Positions 32,725 to 41,832 of a stretch of DNA of 64,000 bases are shown piece by piece. The stretch spans positions 1,550,001-1,614,000 of the forward strand of contig JALJCS010000056.1 in the NCBI GenBank assembly GCA_023055355.1, in the 5' to 3' direction. The translations under genes were made by a program, and so were the position numbers. The first letter of the stretch is position 1. The number at the start of each line of letters is the position of its first letter. The notes under the pieces are model-generated. The model saw only the letters and a list, made by a program, of their open reading frames with translations. It was not told the origin of the DNA and ran no database searches. Source of the stretch: Agelaius tricolor (lineage: Eukaryota; Chordata; Aves; Passeriformes; Icteridae).

Positions 32725-34043
32725 ATTCCCCTGTTTTCTTTTTGCACAAGCAATGTTTGATTAAATGCAGCAGATATCATCCTTTGCACCATATTTTGTA
32801 AGCATATGCAAAAGCAAGACAAAACTAATACTACCAACAAAGCTATAATGCCTACTATAATGCCAGCCTTAACAATAGAGCGTAGCCATGATCCCAGGCC
32901 TAAAGATTTGAGCCATCCATCAATACCAAAGCCCGATTCTACCTGTAGGTTTCCGGTTAACCTCCGCAACTCAGAGAGCTGGGAGTGGATGGACTGTGAA
33001 TGGTCAGAAAGGTTCATGCAACACATGCCTTCAAATTCTTCACAACCATGGCCTTGTGCAAGCAAAAGAAAATCAATTGCAGCTCTATTTTGAAGCGCTG
33101 CATGGCGAATAGAATCAACATCAAGCAAAAGGCTAGAAAGCCCCATAGAAGTGTCATTGGTTTGCTTCGCAAGCCAACATCCCAACTTATTTAGGGTGGC
33201 ATGGGTGCCTGCTGCTGCCACCCCTGGAGCCAGAAAGGATGACGCAATTATGGCCCCTGGGGACCAAAATTTTACATCATCTTTACAGTCAGCAGTAAAT
33301 GCATGGGCCATTCTTTTACTTCGACGATGGCGGCAGCTCATGTTTAGTATCATGGAAGTGTTGGGTGTAAGTAGAGACAGTCGTCCAATTGTACATGGCC
33401 CCCCTCGCATCATAGATGGGATACCAGGCCAGGCACGGTCTCCACATATTAAAAAGTAACCTGCCGGCAATTGAATAGGGTCATTTGATGAGATTGATAC
33501 TTTCTTTGTGGTATAATTGCACCAGGTTGTTGCATTTCGGTAGACAGCCATGCTGGAAGTTACAATAGTGGAATGGTTCTTGGCTGGCATCCGGCTTATA
33601 TGGTTAAAATTGAGGCATGCATCTGCCATCAGTGAGCCTAACAGTTCCAATTCTTGGGGTTCCTGCGATGCTATGGAAAAATGGGAAACCCATTGGTCCC
33701 AGTTATCTACACTTGCCCTAGCATCATTGGTCCTGCAGGTGGGTGTACTTGAAGGGCATGGCCAAGGATCCGCTGGTAGCCCAACCAAGCAGGTTTCAAA
33801 TGGATTACCTGGAGAAGACAAGGACAAACAAATGGCCTCTTGATTTGTCAGGTTTGCGAGAGTGACCCAAATATTGGTCTTATGTTGAGTTGGGGCCATG
33901 CGGGGAATTCCTAGCCCTCCTCCTCCTGTTGCGCCTTCTACGTGGCTCGTTGTCTCTACTAGGAGGAGGGAGAATACTAAGGCGATGACATAGCTCCTCC
34001 ATCTGCCTTGGTTGAACCGTCCAATGTCCTGGCAGGTCAACAT
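32661..34043 (-). CDS. env: K3 env, alpharetrovirus (ALV)-type envelope, intact frame
   Basis: A 460-codon frame from the first ATG (34043-34041). Visible features in order: a hydrophobic signal peptide (about residues 18-35, YVIALVFSLLLVE), SU with many N-glycosylation sites, a furin-type cleavage site RRSKRM, a hydrophobic fusion-peptide region rich in Ala and Gly, the immunosuppressive-like helix LQNRAAIDFLLLAQGHG, the cysteine motif CEEFEGMCC (CX6CC, covalent SU-TM type), a membrane anchor (IVGIIALLVVLVLSCFCICL) and a cytoplasmic tail ending in the LTR. These are ALV-type TM traits. Env on a beta-like pol indicates an old recombination. No stop or frameshift seen; whether it is expressed is unknown. 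Confidence 0.88.
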   Translation of the reverse strand: MLTCQDIGRFNQGRWRSYVIALVFSLLLVETTSHVEGATGGGGLGIPRMAPTQHKTNIWVTLANLTNQEAICLSLSSPGNPFETCLVGLPADPWPCPSSTPTCRTNDARASVDNWDQWVSHFSIASQEPQELELLGSLMADACLNFNHISRMPAKNHSTIVTSSMAVYRNATTWCNYTTKKVSISSNDPIQLPAGYFLICGDRAWPGIPSMMRGGPCTIGRLSLLTPNTSMILNMSCRHRRSKRMAHAFTADCKDDVKFWSPGAIIASSFLAPGVAAAGTHATLNKLGCWLAKQTNDTSMGLSSLLLDVDSIRHAALQNRAAIDFLLLAQGHGCEEFEGMCCMNLSDHSQSIHSQLSELRRLTGNLQVESGFGIDGWLKSLGLGSWLRSIVKAGIIVGIIALLVVLVLSCFCICLQNMVQRMISAAFNQTLLVQKENRGIVEEWLRDRGHVLDQESRGCS

Positions 34044-34227
34044 GTTTACCACAGATTTCCTGCAGGACGCTTGTCTTTGTTTGGCTCTTAATTCTGCTAA
34101 CTTGCCACTGTACTTCCCACTTTAACCTAGCAATCTCCCTTTGCTCCCAACTCTCATATAGGGATAACCCCTGGATTCCAGGTAATCCGGTTTCCTCCTG
34201 TAATGCAGCAAGTACTGTTTTCCTTTT
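33880..34227 (-). other. K3 open frame with arginine-rich end overlapping the env start
   Basis: 115 stop-free codons in the same frame as the Cys-rich frame at 34228-34737, separated from it by a single TGA (34228-34230). It contains a charged helix-like part (about 34170-34080), then near its end EPRRRRNRRRRAR (33947-33909), and stops at TAA 33880-33882. The last 55 codons overlap env in another frame. Arginine-rich motifs of this kind bind RNA and mark nuclear entry in retroviral Rev- and Rec-type regulators; that role here is inference. Confidence 0.5.
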
Positions 34228-34737
34228 TCACTCACGACCACACTCAACACACCACAATCCTGTCAGCACATTCTGACGCACCCAGAGATCCCTTTCACAG
34301 CCACCACAGAAAATCTTTATCCAAGGGCAGCAACGCTTGTCCCCACAGTTTCTACAAATAGCGTACGCAAGGCCATGAGGTGCTATAATAGGCAAGGCAG
34401 CTATCAGCTGTGCCAGCTGGTCAAGAGTCCCCCAGTTGAGTAATCGAGGGTCAATCAGCTGTCTCGCTGGCCGGAGAAGCAGGTCGATCGCCAGGTGGAG
34501 CTGGAGTAACCGCCTCTTCTCCTCATTGGCTGCTGGATCCAGGATGGCCGACGGCAAGTTTGGTCCACCAGCTCGGGACCCAGATGTTGCCTGTTGGGGT
34601 AAGCACACAAAGGTAACCCCTGCCCACAAAGACCACTTCTGCAGGCCCGTTCCACTGTCCTGGCTTGGGGTCTCTGTAAAAGACTCACATGGATGGCTGT
34701 TTGTGCTTTTCTGTAGGGCCAACTTGATGCCTAATTA
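34228..34737 (-). other. K3 Cys-rich open frame between integrase and env
   Basis: About 165 stop-free codons on the minus strand. The first 65-70 overlap the integrase C-terminal domain in another frame; the rest fill the gap before env. The C-terminal 45 residues hold paired cysteines, CRNC, CC, CGGC and CVEC, a pattern that could bind zinc, plus WIKIF and W-rich spacers. I recognise no named family. There is no ATG near the start, so expression would need splicing or a downstream start. Retroviruses normally have no such gap here. Confidence 0.5.
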
Positions 34738-35983
34738 CAGGAAGCTCTTGGTGGTCACCAAACACACACAAATGATTCATAACAAACAGGCTCTTATTAA
34801 CCCTTTCATGTGGGTCCACTATGCTCTGGAATTTCTCAAGATACCTCTTCACAGTTCCATTAGCTCGTTCCACTATTGCCTGACCTGTAGGGGAATGAGC
34901 TATGCCAGTTACGTGCTTTATATCCCATGTTTGCATGAATTGCACAACTGTCTTGCTTTTGTAGGCAGGCCCATTGTCAGTTTTGATACAACGAGGCACC
35001 CCCATAACAGCGAAGCAACTTGTAAGGTGCCGTTTTATGTCCCTTGACTTTTCACCAGGCTGAGGGGTAGCCCAAATCATGTGGCTGTAAGTGTCAATGG
35101 TGACATGCAGGTATTTTAACCGACCAAATGCAGGCACATGCGTGACATCCATCTGCCACACTTCATTGGCCTTCAACCCCCTTGGATTTACTCCTGCTCC
35201 AAGCCCTAAACCTTGATTATCATGGCTGCATATAGGACAGGCCTTTACAATGGCTCTAGCCTCTTCCAGGGAAAGACCATATGCTCGGTGGAGACCCCAA
35301 GCATTCTGGTGGAATATTGCATGAGTCTCTCTAGCTTGGCAATGAGGTGACAATGGGGCTTCTTTCGTCACAGTCACTAGACGATCTGCCCTCGCATTTC
35401 CCTCTCCAAGTCCTTGGTCCCATTGATGACTGTGAATGTGCAAAACAGCATAGCCAGCAGTCCTTTGCCATGTGGCCCGCTGCAGCTGCATCAGGAGCTC
35501 TCCTAACCGTTTGTTGTTCACATCCCTAATACTTGCATCCTCAATGCGATTTGCTACCCCTGCCACATATAGTGAATCTGTGACAATATTCAAGGGTTTG
35601 TGCAACCAATGTGACAGGGCCCATACTACTGCCAACAGCTCAAGGGTCTGCAGGGAATCGTTTTGCTCTGCCTGCAGGATTTGATGATGCCATCCATCAA
35701 CGTCTCTCCAAGTGACGGCGGCTGTTCGAGACCGCTTCCCAGCATCTGTAAAAACCGTAACAGCATGCAGCAGTGGTTGATCAGCCCGTTTCGGAATAGT
35801 TATCCAGCCCCGATTTGCCATCCATGCTAATACAGGTGATTTTAAAGGCTCAATGTGAATTGCAGCTCCATCTTCTAGCAATGCAGTCTGGAGGGCTGTG
35901 GAGTTGAGCAAATACCACTTTAGGTCTTCTTCATGCATGGGAACATGAATTTCACCCGGTCGCTCTCCTGTAATTTGCAGAAT
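34534..35983 (-). pseudogene. pol: K3 RNase H and integrase, one internal stop
   Basis: The main frame is 34688-35938. RNase H: VFTDAGKRSRTAAVTW, LELLAVVWAL, NIVTDSLYVAG and HIHSHQ. Integrase zinc domain: HAIFHQNA...CPIC (HHCC). Core: WQMDVTHVPAFG (D), IKTDNGPAYKSK (D) and AIVERANGTVK (E), all catalytic acids kept. A TGA at 34685-34687 then interrupts the same frame; it reopens into the C-terminal domain (QWNGPAEVV, GRGYLCVLTPTGNIWVPSW) and ends near 34534. The single nonsense codon would remove that domain. Confidence 0.88.
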
Positions 35984-36622
35984 TCAGAGTCTGCCCTTCT
36001 TAATCAGCTCCACCAATATCCATACTTTTTCCTGCACCATTCTTCGGGGCTGTAGGAGAGGGGCAATCCACTCTAACACGATCTGTTCAGCTGCCTGCTT
36101 CTCCCCCGTTTTCTTTTTGTGCTGCGTGATGGCCCCTAATAGGTGCCTGTCTCCTGCCAGGATGGTAAGATTCAATGGAAGGCCCTCCTGGTGGCGATGA
36201 GTAACGTGATGGGCAACCATGGAGGTAATGTCCTGCAGTACTCTTCTTTGTCGTGAAGTTAAGGATACTTTAGCTGCAGGGTCCGTACCCTTTAGAAGAG
36301 GTCGCAGCTCCTCAAGATATTCATTGGGAATGCCAATCACCGGGTGAAGCCATTGCAGATCTCCTAATAGTCGCTGAGCATCATGGAGTGTTTGAAGATC
36401 AATCATAATAGTGAGTTTTTGAGGCTGAATATGTTGGTCAGTGATTCTCCACCCTAGGTATTTCCAAGGGCTCATTTCCTGCACCTTTTCTGTAGCAATC
36501 ACCAGGCCTTGCTGTTGGAGCTGTTGAGCCAATTGTTGTTTTTGTTCTGGAGAGAACAGTGATGATTGAGCAAAAAGAATGTCGTCCATATAATGGTAAA
36601 TCATAACTTCGGGCCACGCCTT
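35984..36622 (-). pseudogene. pol: K3 RT palm, thumb and connection, flanked by stops
   Basis: Minus-strand RT segment between two TGA codons (36623-36625 upstream, 35984-35986 downstream), in the same frame as its neighbours. It carries the intact polymerase motif YMDD (36592-36581), MSPWKYLGWRI, LQTLHDAQRLLGDLQWL of the thumb and a connection ending KKGRL. The corresponding residue after the second stop is Arg in K1 and K4, which suggests an Arg codon changed to TGA. Confidence 0.88.
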
Positions 36623-37134
36623 TCAAATTGGCTGCAAGGCTGCATCAACATACAGTTGACAAAGAGTGGGCAAGCAACGCATGCCCTGTGGGAATACCAT
36701 CCACTCATATCTCTGGGCAGGCCCTTCTCGATTCAACACAGGCAGGGTAAAAACAAAGCGCTGCTTATCTGCCTCATGCAAGGCGATGGTGAAGAAACAG
36801 TCTTTTAGATCAATAATGAGGAGGGACCATCCTTCAGGGAGCATTGCAGGATTAGGCAGTCCTGGCTGCAGGGGTCCCATACTATGCATCTGATCATTGA
36901 CAGCACGTAGATCATGCAGGAGCCGATATTTGCCAGATTTCTTTTTGATCACAAAAATAGGAGTATTCCAAGGACTAACAGATAGCCGGAGATGTCCTTG
37001 GTCAAACTGCTCCTGTACCAGCTTGTGTGCCTGAATGAGACTTTCCCCTTTTAAAGGCCATTGCTCAACCCACACCAGGTCCTCTGTTTTCCATCGGAGT
37101 GGGATCGGGAAAGTCCATGCAATGGCCGTCCCTA
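36623..37134 (-). pseudogene. pol: K3 RT fingers (start of Pol)
   Basis: Starts in the -1 frame at the slippery site 37135-37141 and runs to TGA at 36623-36625. Contains [18 protein letters not shown] and [19 protein letters not shown] (first catalytic Asp) and VFPQGM. Its register with the upstream protease needs a -1 ribosomal frameshift, as in betaretroviruses. Apart from the terminal stop it looks undamaged. Confidence 0.88.
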
Positions 37135-37560
37135 TAAAGGGAGATCTGTGGTAAGGACCATTCCCAACTGTGCCAACACATCACGGCCCAGCAAGGCATG
37201 GACACCCTCAGGGAGCAGTATTACAGAAACTGTACAGGTGACAGTCATTCCCTTTATAATAATTTTCAGCAGAGGGGATTTCCGTGCAAGCGTGAGTCCT
37301 CCTGCTCCTGTGACTGTGGCATTTGCCGCATGGGTGGGCCACTGGGGTGGCCATTTCTGCGTCCCTATGATGCTGACATCTGCACTGGTGTCTAGGAGTG
37401 CAACCAGGGTGATGGTTTGACCCTGATACTGGATGTCAATATGTTTTTTAGGACGATGCTTTAAGTCCACCGTTAACAATGCCATTGTTCCTGTGGAACC
37501 AAAACTACCTTCACCACGTCGCTGCTTGCCAAGTGGTACAGTCCCTCCGGTAATTGAGGC
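37132..37560 (-). pseudogene. pro: K3 dUTPase end and protease, active site D-T-S
   Basis: The dUTPase motif 5 (RGEGSFGSTG, about 37518-37489) runs in frame into an aspartic protease with LLDTSADVSIIG: the active-site glycine is Ser (codons 37392-37384). [14 protein letters not shown] is the second conserved motif. The frame ends at TAG 37132-37134, immediately after the slippery heptamer that gives access to pol. D-T-S proteases are normally inactive or impaired, but I cannot exclude activity. Confidence 0.83.
37135..37141 (-). promoter_or_regulatory. K3 pro-pol -1 frameshift site CCCTTTA
   Basis: The minus strand reads C CCT TTA TAG: a heptamer of the X XXY YYZ form in the protease frame, directly followed by its stop. 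Slipping back one base opens the pol frame (P-F-I-G...). Confidence 0.7.
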
Positions 37561-37951
37561 AAGGGGATTAATTGAGCAATTCGCGATCCGGCCGGAATAA
37601 ACAATGGTGGGAATAGTGTTTGTGCCATTATTTGTATTTCACCTGTATAATCAGAGCATCAATTAGTCCAACAAGAATAGTAAGTCCCGACATGCTGGTA
37701 GACGAGTGTGCAATCAACAAAGCTCCCACAGTTTGTCCACCGGCTGTAACAGGGCCCTTAATCCCCATTGGGATACGCTGCGGTTTGCAGTCTATTAAGG
37801 TGCAGTCTATTGAGGTTGCCAGGTCCAAACCAAGGCTTCCTCTGGTTGCGGGGCAGAGGGAGGAGGGGCTTGTTCTGGGAAGGTGCTTGGGCTCTGGGCC
37901 GCCACTTGTGTCGGAGCGGGGCAACCCCTCCCGCTGGGCTTCCCGTTTCCC
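37561..37951 (-). pseudogene. pro: K3 dUTPase, first part
   Basis: In the -1 frame opened by the heptamer at 37945-37951. Contains RGSLGLDLATS (motif 1) and a diverged LIAHSSTSMSGL (where GRSSAT is usual, motif 2). At about 37640 an indel shifts the frame (a following TGEI segment is in another register), and a second shift is needed near 37560 to reach motif 5. The enzyme is therefore broken and also lacks canonical motif 2. Confidence 0.75.
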
Positions 37952-39519
37952 GAGACATGCCGGCAGGCTGACTCATTGTGTGCGTCGGACTTGCAGCACC
38001 GGCACCACACAGCTCCCATTGTACAATCCCAGCGCAGATGACCAGCAGTTCCGCAGCAGAAGCATCGGAATTGTGATGGTCCTTTTCTTTGAAGCTGATT
38101 TACCGACGCTTGCAAGGGGGCAAGAGCACCCAACACCTGAATCTGCGTCGCCTGCGCCTGCTCCCTGAAACTACTTCCCAAATCTCTTACTGCTTCCACT
38201 AACATAGCCTGCGGCCCCACCGGCACCTGAGCCATTCGTTCTAAAGCTTCCTCAACAGTCCAGGTACCAGGGAGTGTGACAAGTATACCCCTAGTGGTGG
38301 GATTGCAATTCTGTAGGGCACATTGCTTTAGTAGTGCTCCGTGCATATATTCAGGGACCCCTGCTGTCTGAATAGCATTCGCCACTCTGTCAATAAACAA
38401 CCCAAATGGCTCTTCTCTTCCTTGTTTAATTCCCATGTATGAGGGAATACCCCCTGGGGATTTCACCCTATCGAGCCCCACCCGGGCTAATCTTATAGCC
38501 TCCCTCAGCTTCTTGGGCCCGATTAGTGCTTGCGCCTCCGTCCCTAGGTATGCCCCTATCCCCATAAGTTCCTCAAAAGTAACTCCATATAGCGGATCTC
38601 CTGGCTGTCTCAGGGTAGCCACAGACTCTTGGCACGCAGCCTGCCAGTGAGCATTAAACAACAACTGTTGATGCTGTGTAAGCACTAGCCTCATGAGGCT
38701 TTTAATATCCGATGGCAACAGTATGTTTCCTCCCCACAAATAATTGAGCATCTGACGAGTTGGTTCTCCGTGGATACCACACTCACTAACAGTGGCATGG
38801 AGCTGTGCCAGCCATTTCCAATCTAAGGTAGTGATAGTTGCTTGCAAGCCTCCGGCAGGATTTGGTGTGTAAACCACCGGACAAGCCACCTCAAGCAAGG
38901 CATCAGCAGCCTCTCGGTCACCTGCAACTATTGCCTCTCCTGTAATCTCTCGCCATGCCTTACGCCTTTCATTAGCAATTCGCACCGCCTCGGGGTCAAG
39001 CATTTCCTTTGTTCTTTCCCTGCCATCCTCTCCAGCCGGAGGGGGGGGGGGGGGGCAATCCCTCGCTGCCAGCGGAGGCGCAGAAGAAGCGGCTCGGGCG
39101 GCTGCCGCGGAGGCTGTCCCCGCCGGCAGATACACCGTGTTAGTTGCTGGGGGCAGGGAATAAGCGGACGTAGACGCTGCGGCCCTGCTATTCTCACTAG
39201 GAACAGGCATTCCCAATCGGGCGGAGGCTGCCTGAGCAGCCTTCTGCTCTGCCTGGTACTGTTTTAGTGCATTAGCAACTATCCGCCAAGTTTTAGACAA
39301 CTTTTTTGCAGTTTTACACTCATCTAACACAGCTTCCCACAACTTATCCCCAAACCTACGCCACTCTAACTCCTCAAAGACCTGATTGGGATCTGCAAAG
39401 CACCCTTTTGCAACTCCATATTCAAGCAATCCCGGGAGTTCTTTTCCCAGGTCGATACCCTGTAATCCCTGCTTTTGTAAAAAGCATTTAAAAAGGTCAT
39501 ACACAGCTTGTCTCTACAT
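37807..39519 (-). pseudogene. gag: K3 gag, complete but with a stop at codon 2
   Basis: The start ATG (39519-39517) is followed at once by TAG (39516-39514); the next 569 codons are open to TAG at 37807-37809. Matrix: VYDLFKCFLQKQG, FEELEWRRFGDKLWEAV. A Pro/Ala-rich linker includes a proline run coded by a 15-base G run on the plus strand (39041-39055). Capsid: WLAQLHATVSECG, LTQHQQLLF and a major-homology-region-like QGREEPFGLFIDRV. Nucleocapsid has two CCHC knuckles, CFCCGTAGHLRWDC (38074-38033) and CRCCKSDAHNESAC (38004-37963). The only visible lesion is the codon-2 stop. Confidence 0.9.
37945..37951 (-). promoter_or_regulatory. K3 gag-pro -1 frameshift site GGGAAAC
   Basis: The minus strand reads ..G GGA AAC in the gag frame, just after the second zinc knuckle. 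The -1 frame from here is open into the dUTPase frame. GGGAAAC is a slippery sequence of the X XXY YYZ type. Confidence 0.75.
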
Positions 39520-39706
39520 TACCTTCTAATTTAGTCTTCAGCCCTGTTGCAGCCCTTGCAAGACGTCAGCGGTGCTTAGTCGGCTGAGACCCTTCTCTAA
39601 GGTCGGTCGGGGATGCGAAGCCCACTCTTTGGCCTCTCGTGCTGCGTCGGGACCGACATGGAATACTGCACTGGACTGTGGCTCGCAGGTTCAAGCCCTC
39701 TGTAGG
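39520..39706 (-). other. K3 5' leader
   Basis: About 190 bp between the primer site and the gag ATG, where packaging and splice-donor signals would lie. GC-rich; no coding. Confidence 0.6.
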
Positions 39707-39724
39707 GTCCGTGTTCGGGTGCCA
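39707..39724 (-). other. K3 primer binding site, tRNA-Lys-like
   Basis: The minus strand reads TGGCACCCGAACACGGAC two bases from the LTR edge. It differs at two positions from the tRNA-Lys3 primer site. Confidence 0.65.
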
Positions 39725-39726
39725 TT

Positions 39727-40054
39727 TGTCGCAGTGAGGGAAACTTGGACTCTCAATATGAGTGTTTAGCAAGCTTCGTTTATTGAAGAGAGCATCAGAC
39801 TTTTATGCACAACAAGTAATAAGCTCATACATATTCTGCAAGCTAAGCAATCTATTGGCTATACTACGATATCAGCTCTTCCTCATACCTTAGGGGTTAC
39901 ATCTTTCTTTTCTCATGTCTCTCTCACTACTTGTTATTGTACCACAGCTATGCTCAAGGACACAGTGTTTTGCAGGTGCAGGGACCCAGATTAGCTGCAT
40001 CCTCTCGATTCTTGGTCCAGAACGTGGCCCCTGTCACGTAGCCATTCTTCCACA
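39727..40054 (-). mobile_element. K3 5' LTR
   Basis: 328 bp, no difference from 32397-32724 in a base-by-base reading. CA edge at 40054, followed by the TSD GTCCTG. Confidence 0.93.
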
Positions 40055-40060
40055 GTCCTG

Positions 40061-41303
40061 AATTAGGAGCAGCTTTGAAAACAGGAAAAGCCACAGGCCC
40101 ACTAGAAGAAGCAGCAGCAGCCATCTCCATCCTTTTAGGTGGACCTATTTTCTCTAACAAATTCCAATCTCCCACTTCAGCTGCTTTTATTCTCACATGC
40201 TCCCAAAATTGCAAAGGGTGTCGAGGAGTTGCAGCCACCTGGCAGGGAGGCAGAGTCCAAGAAACAGCAGGCCTGGATCTGCTACGAGGTCTAACAGCAA
40301 CAGATTCCTGCGTCTTTTTGGGTGTACTTATAACCGGCAGTTCATCGTCAGAACTATCACTAGACAAGGAAGGACACAATGTTAAAGATTGCATTTGTTC
40401 AACCAGTTGAGGAGGGAGTCTGGGGGCAGACGGCTCAACTGGGGGTGGAGCAGAGGCAGACGACTCAAAGGAGGGCAGAGGAGGGGCGGATGACTCAAGG
40501 GAAAGCGGGGGAGCAGCCGAACCACGGGAGGGTGGGGGAGGAGCAGCCCACCGAGGGACGGGTAAGGGAGGAGCAGCCGATCCGCGGGAGGGTGAGGAGG
40601 GGAGCAGCCGACCGAGGGGAGGGGGAGGGGGAGGGGGAGGGGGGAAGCAAACGGCCCAGGGAGAGACAGGAGGGCCGATGACCCAGCCTGTTTTTCACTT
40701 TGCTTCTTCTGTAACTTCATTTTTGCTAATTGCTGTGCAGGCGTAGAATACTTTGATTTAGTACTCAGTTCAACTAACTGCTGAGCAGGCGAAGTATACA
40801 CAGGTTTAACATAGTCTTTTGGAGATAAATACCGAGGAACAGTCCCAGCCTGCCGTTTGATTCTCACAATAGCAAACCCTTGGGGGAAGCTCCACAGCAG
40901 CTGCAGCAGCCTCCTCAGGGGGAGATACATAGACAGGCTCAGCCTCATCTTCCTCCTGTTCCTCTACTTCAGTTTCTTGTTCTAATTCTTCTTCCTCCAA
41001 TTCCTCCCCTCTATCTTGTTCTGCTTTCCATTCCTTCAATGCCTCATACAACAGTCTCCAGGTAGTAGCCAAATCAACAACCGTCTTATCCCCCTTGGAT
41101 ATCACTTCCCATAGTCTCTTCCCAACCTTTTTCCATGCCCAGAGACTGAAGGCAGTGTCGGCATGAGCTTAAAAGTCCTGTAATTTACACCATATCAGTA
41201 AGCTACAAAGAGCATAATCAGAAGTTTGAACATATTTTCTTTTCAGTAAAGTTTTAATAGTGGACAAACCAGTCTTTTCCTCATTTGATAAATTATTTCC
41301 CAT
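40061..41303 (-). pseudogene. gag: K2 gag: matrix, acidic and proline-rich linker, start of capsid
   Basis: Begins at ATG 41303-41301 with MGNNLSNEEK, a myristoylation-type N-terminus. Matrix continues to a TAA at about 41171-41169 and resumes in frame (AFSLWAWKKVGKRLWEV). Then a Glu-rich stretch (about 41030-40950), P-rich repeats with PAQQL units (about 40810-40720) and a Pro/Leu/Ser-rich low-complexity region (40700-40430). Capsid starts at about 40090 (GPVAFPVFKAAPNSG). Several frameshifts. It is cut by K3 at 40060 and continues at 32390. Confidence 0.8.
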
Positions 41304-41454
41304 TATTTTTCCCAATCGCTCACTTCGAATCAGACATCTGAATTAGGTCCAGACCTCCGCAGCGTCCTTGCTGCCTTCACTCATTTTTAGGGTACCCTTC
41401 AACTTTTTTCTCTTTTTCTCTTTTTTCCCCCCTTTTTTACAGTCCAGTTGCAAT

Positions 41455-41472
41455 CACGGCGGACGGCCACCA
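41455..41472 (-). other. K2 primer binding site candidate
   Basis: The minus strand reads TGGTGGCCGTCCGCCGTG two bases inside the 5' LTR. It has the TGG start and correct position but I cannot name the tRNA. Confidence 0.45.
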
Positions 41473-41474
41473 GA

Positions 41475-41826
41475 TGTCGTTATAGAGCACCACACAGCAA
41501 AAAGTACCACCACTCCATCAGAAGGGTGCAAGAGAGATTTATTATAGCAACATGTTGCTTTTATACTCTTTCAAGATATTTACATTCACTTAACATACAC
41601 ATTCACTGCCCAGTGGTTACAAGAAAGAAACAAAGTTCTCAGTGGGTGACCAAGGAGCCACGTCATTCTGTGAGCCAGCTAGAGTCCATATCTCTTTACT
41701 GTCTCTCCTTCATCACGTCTCCATGGTGACAACCTTGGTGTCTTCCTTGGGAGGAATATGGGGCTTTCCTTATCATCAGGAAGCCTTTTCTGGTTCACAA
41801 GAACAGCACAGAATGTCTTTCCTACA
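41475..41826 (-). mobile_element. K2 5' LTR
   Basis: 352 bp, partner of 29024-29376. CA edge at 41826, followed by the TSD CTGAAA. Confidence 0.9.
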
Positions 41827-41832
41827 CTGAAA

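Larger units (their letters stand above)
32397..40054 (-). mobile_element. K3: near-complete ERV-K provirus nested in K2
   Basis: 7658 bp on the minus strand with LTRs at 32397-32724 and 39727-40054 that look identical base for base. Flanked by GCCCTG (32391-32396) and GTCCTG (40055-40060), a 6-bp TSD with one difference. It has gag, pro with dUTPase, pol and env in canonical order, and is inserted in the capsid gene of K2. Identical LTRs make it the youngest element here, although its gag and pol carry nonsense codons. Confidence 0.95.
29024..41826 (-). mobile_element. K2: ERV-K provirus containing K3
   Basis: A minus-strand provirus with LTRs at 29024-29376 and 41475-41826, flanked by CTGAAC (29018-29023) and CTGAAA (41827-41832), a 6-bp TSD with one mismatch. 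Without K3 and its TSD it is about 5.1 kb. It has matrix-linker-capsid gag, a large deletion, then RT thumb to integrase; no env is recognised. By eye the LTRs differ at about 12 of 352 sites. Confidence 0.9.

Noticed and set aside
34436..35047. 203-codon plus-strand open frame
   Set aside because: It lies antisense to the K3 integrase and Cys-rich frame, has no recognisable domain, and is best explained as a shadow of the coding on the other strand.
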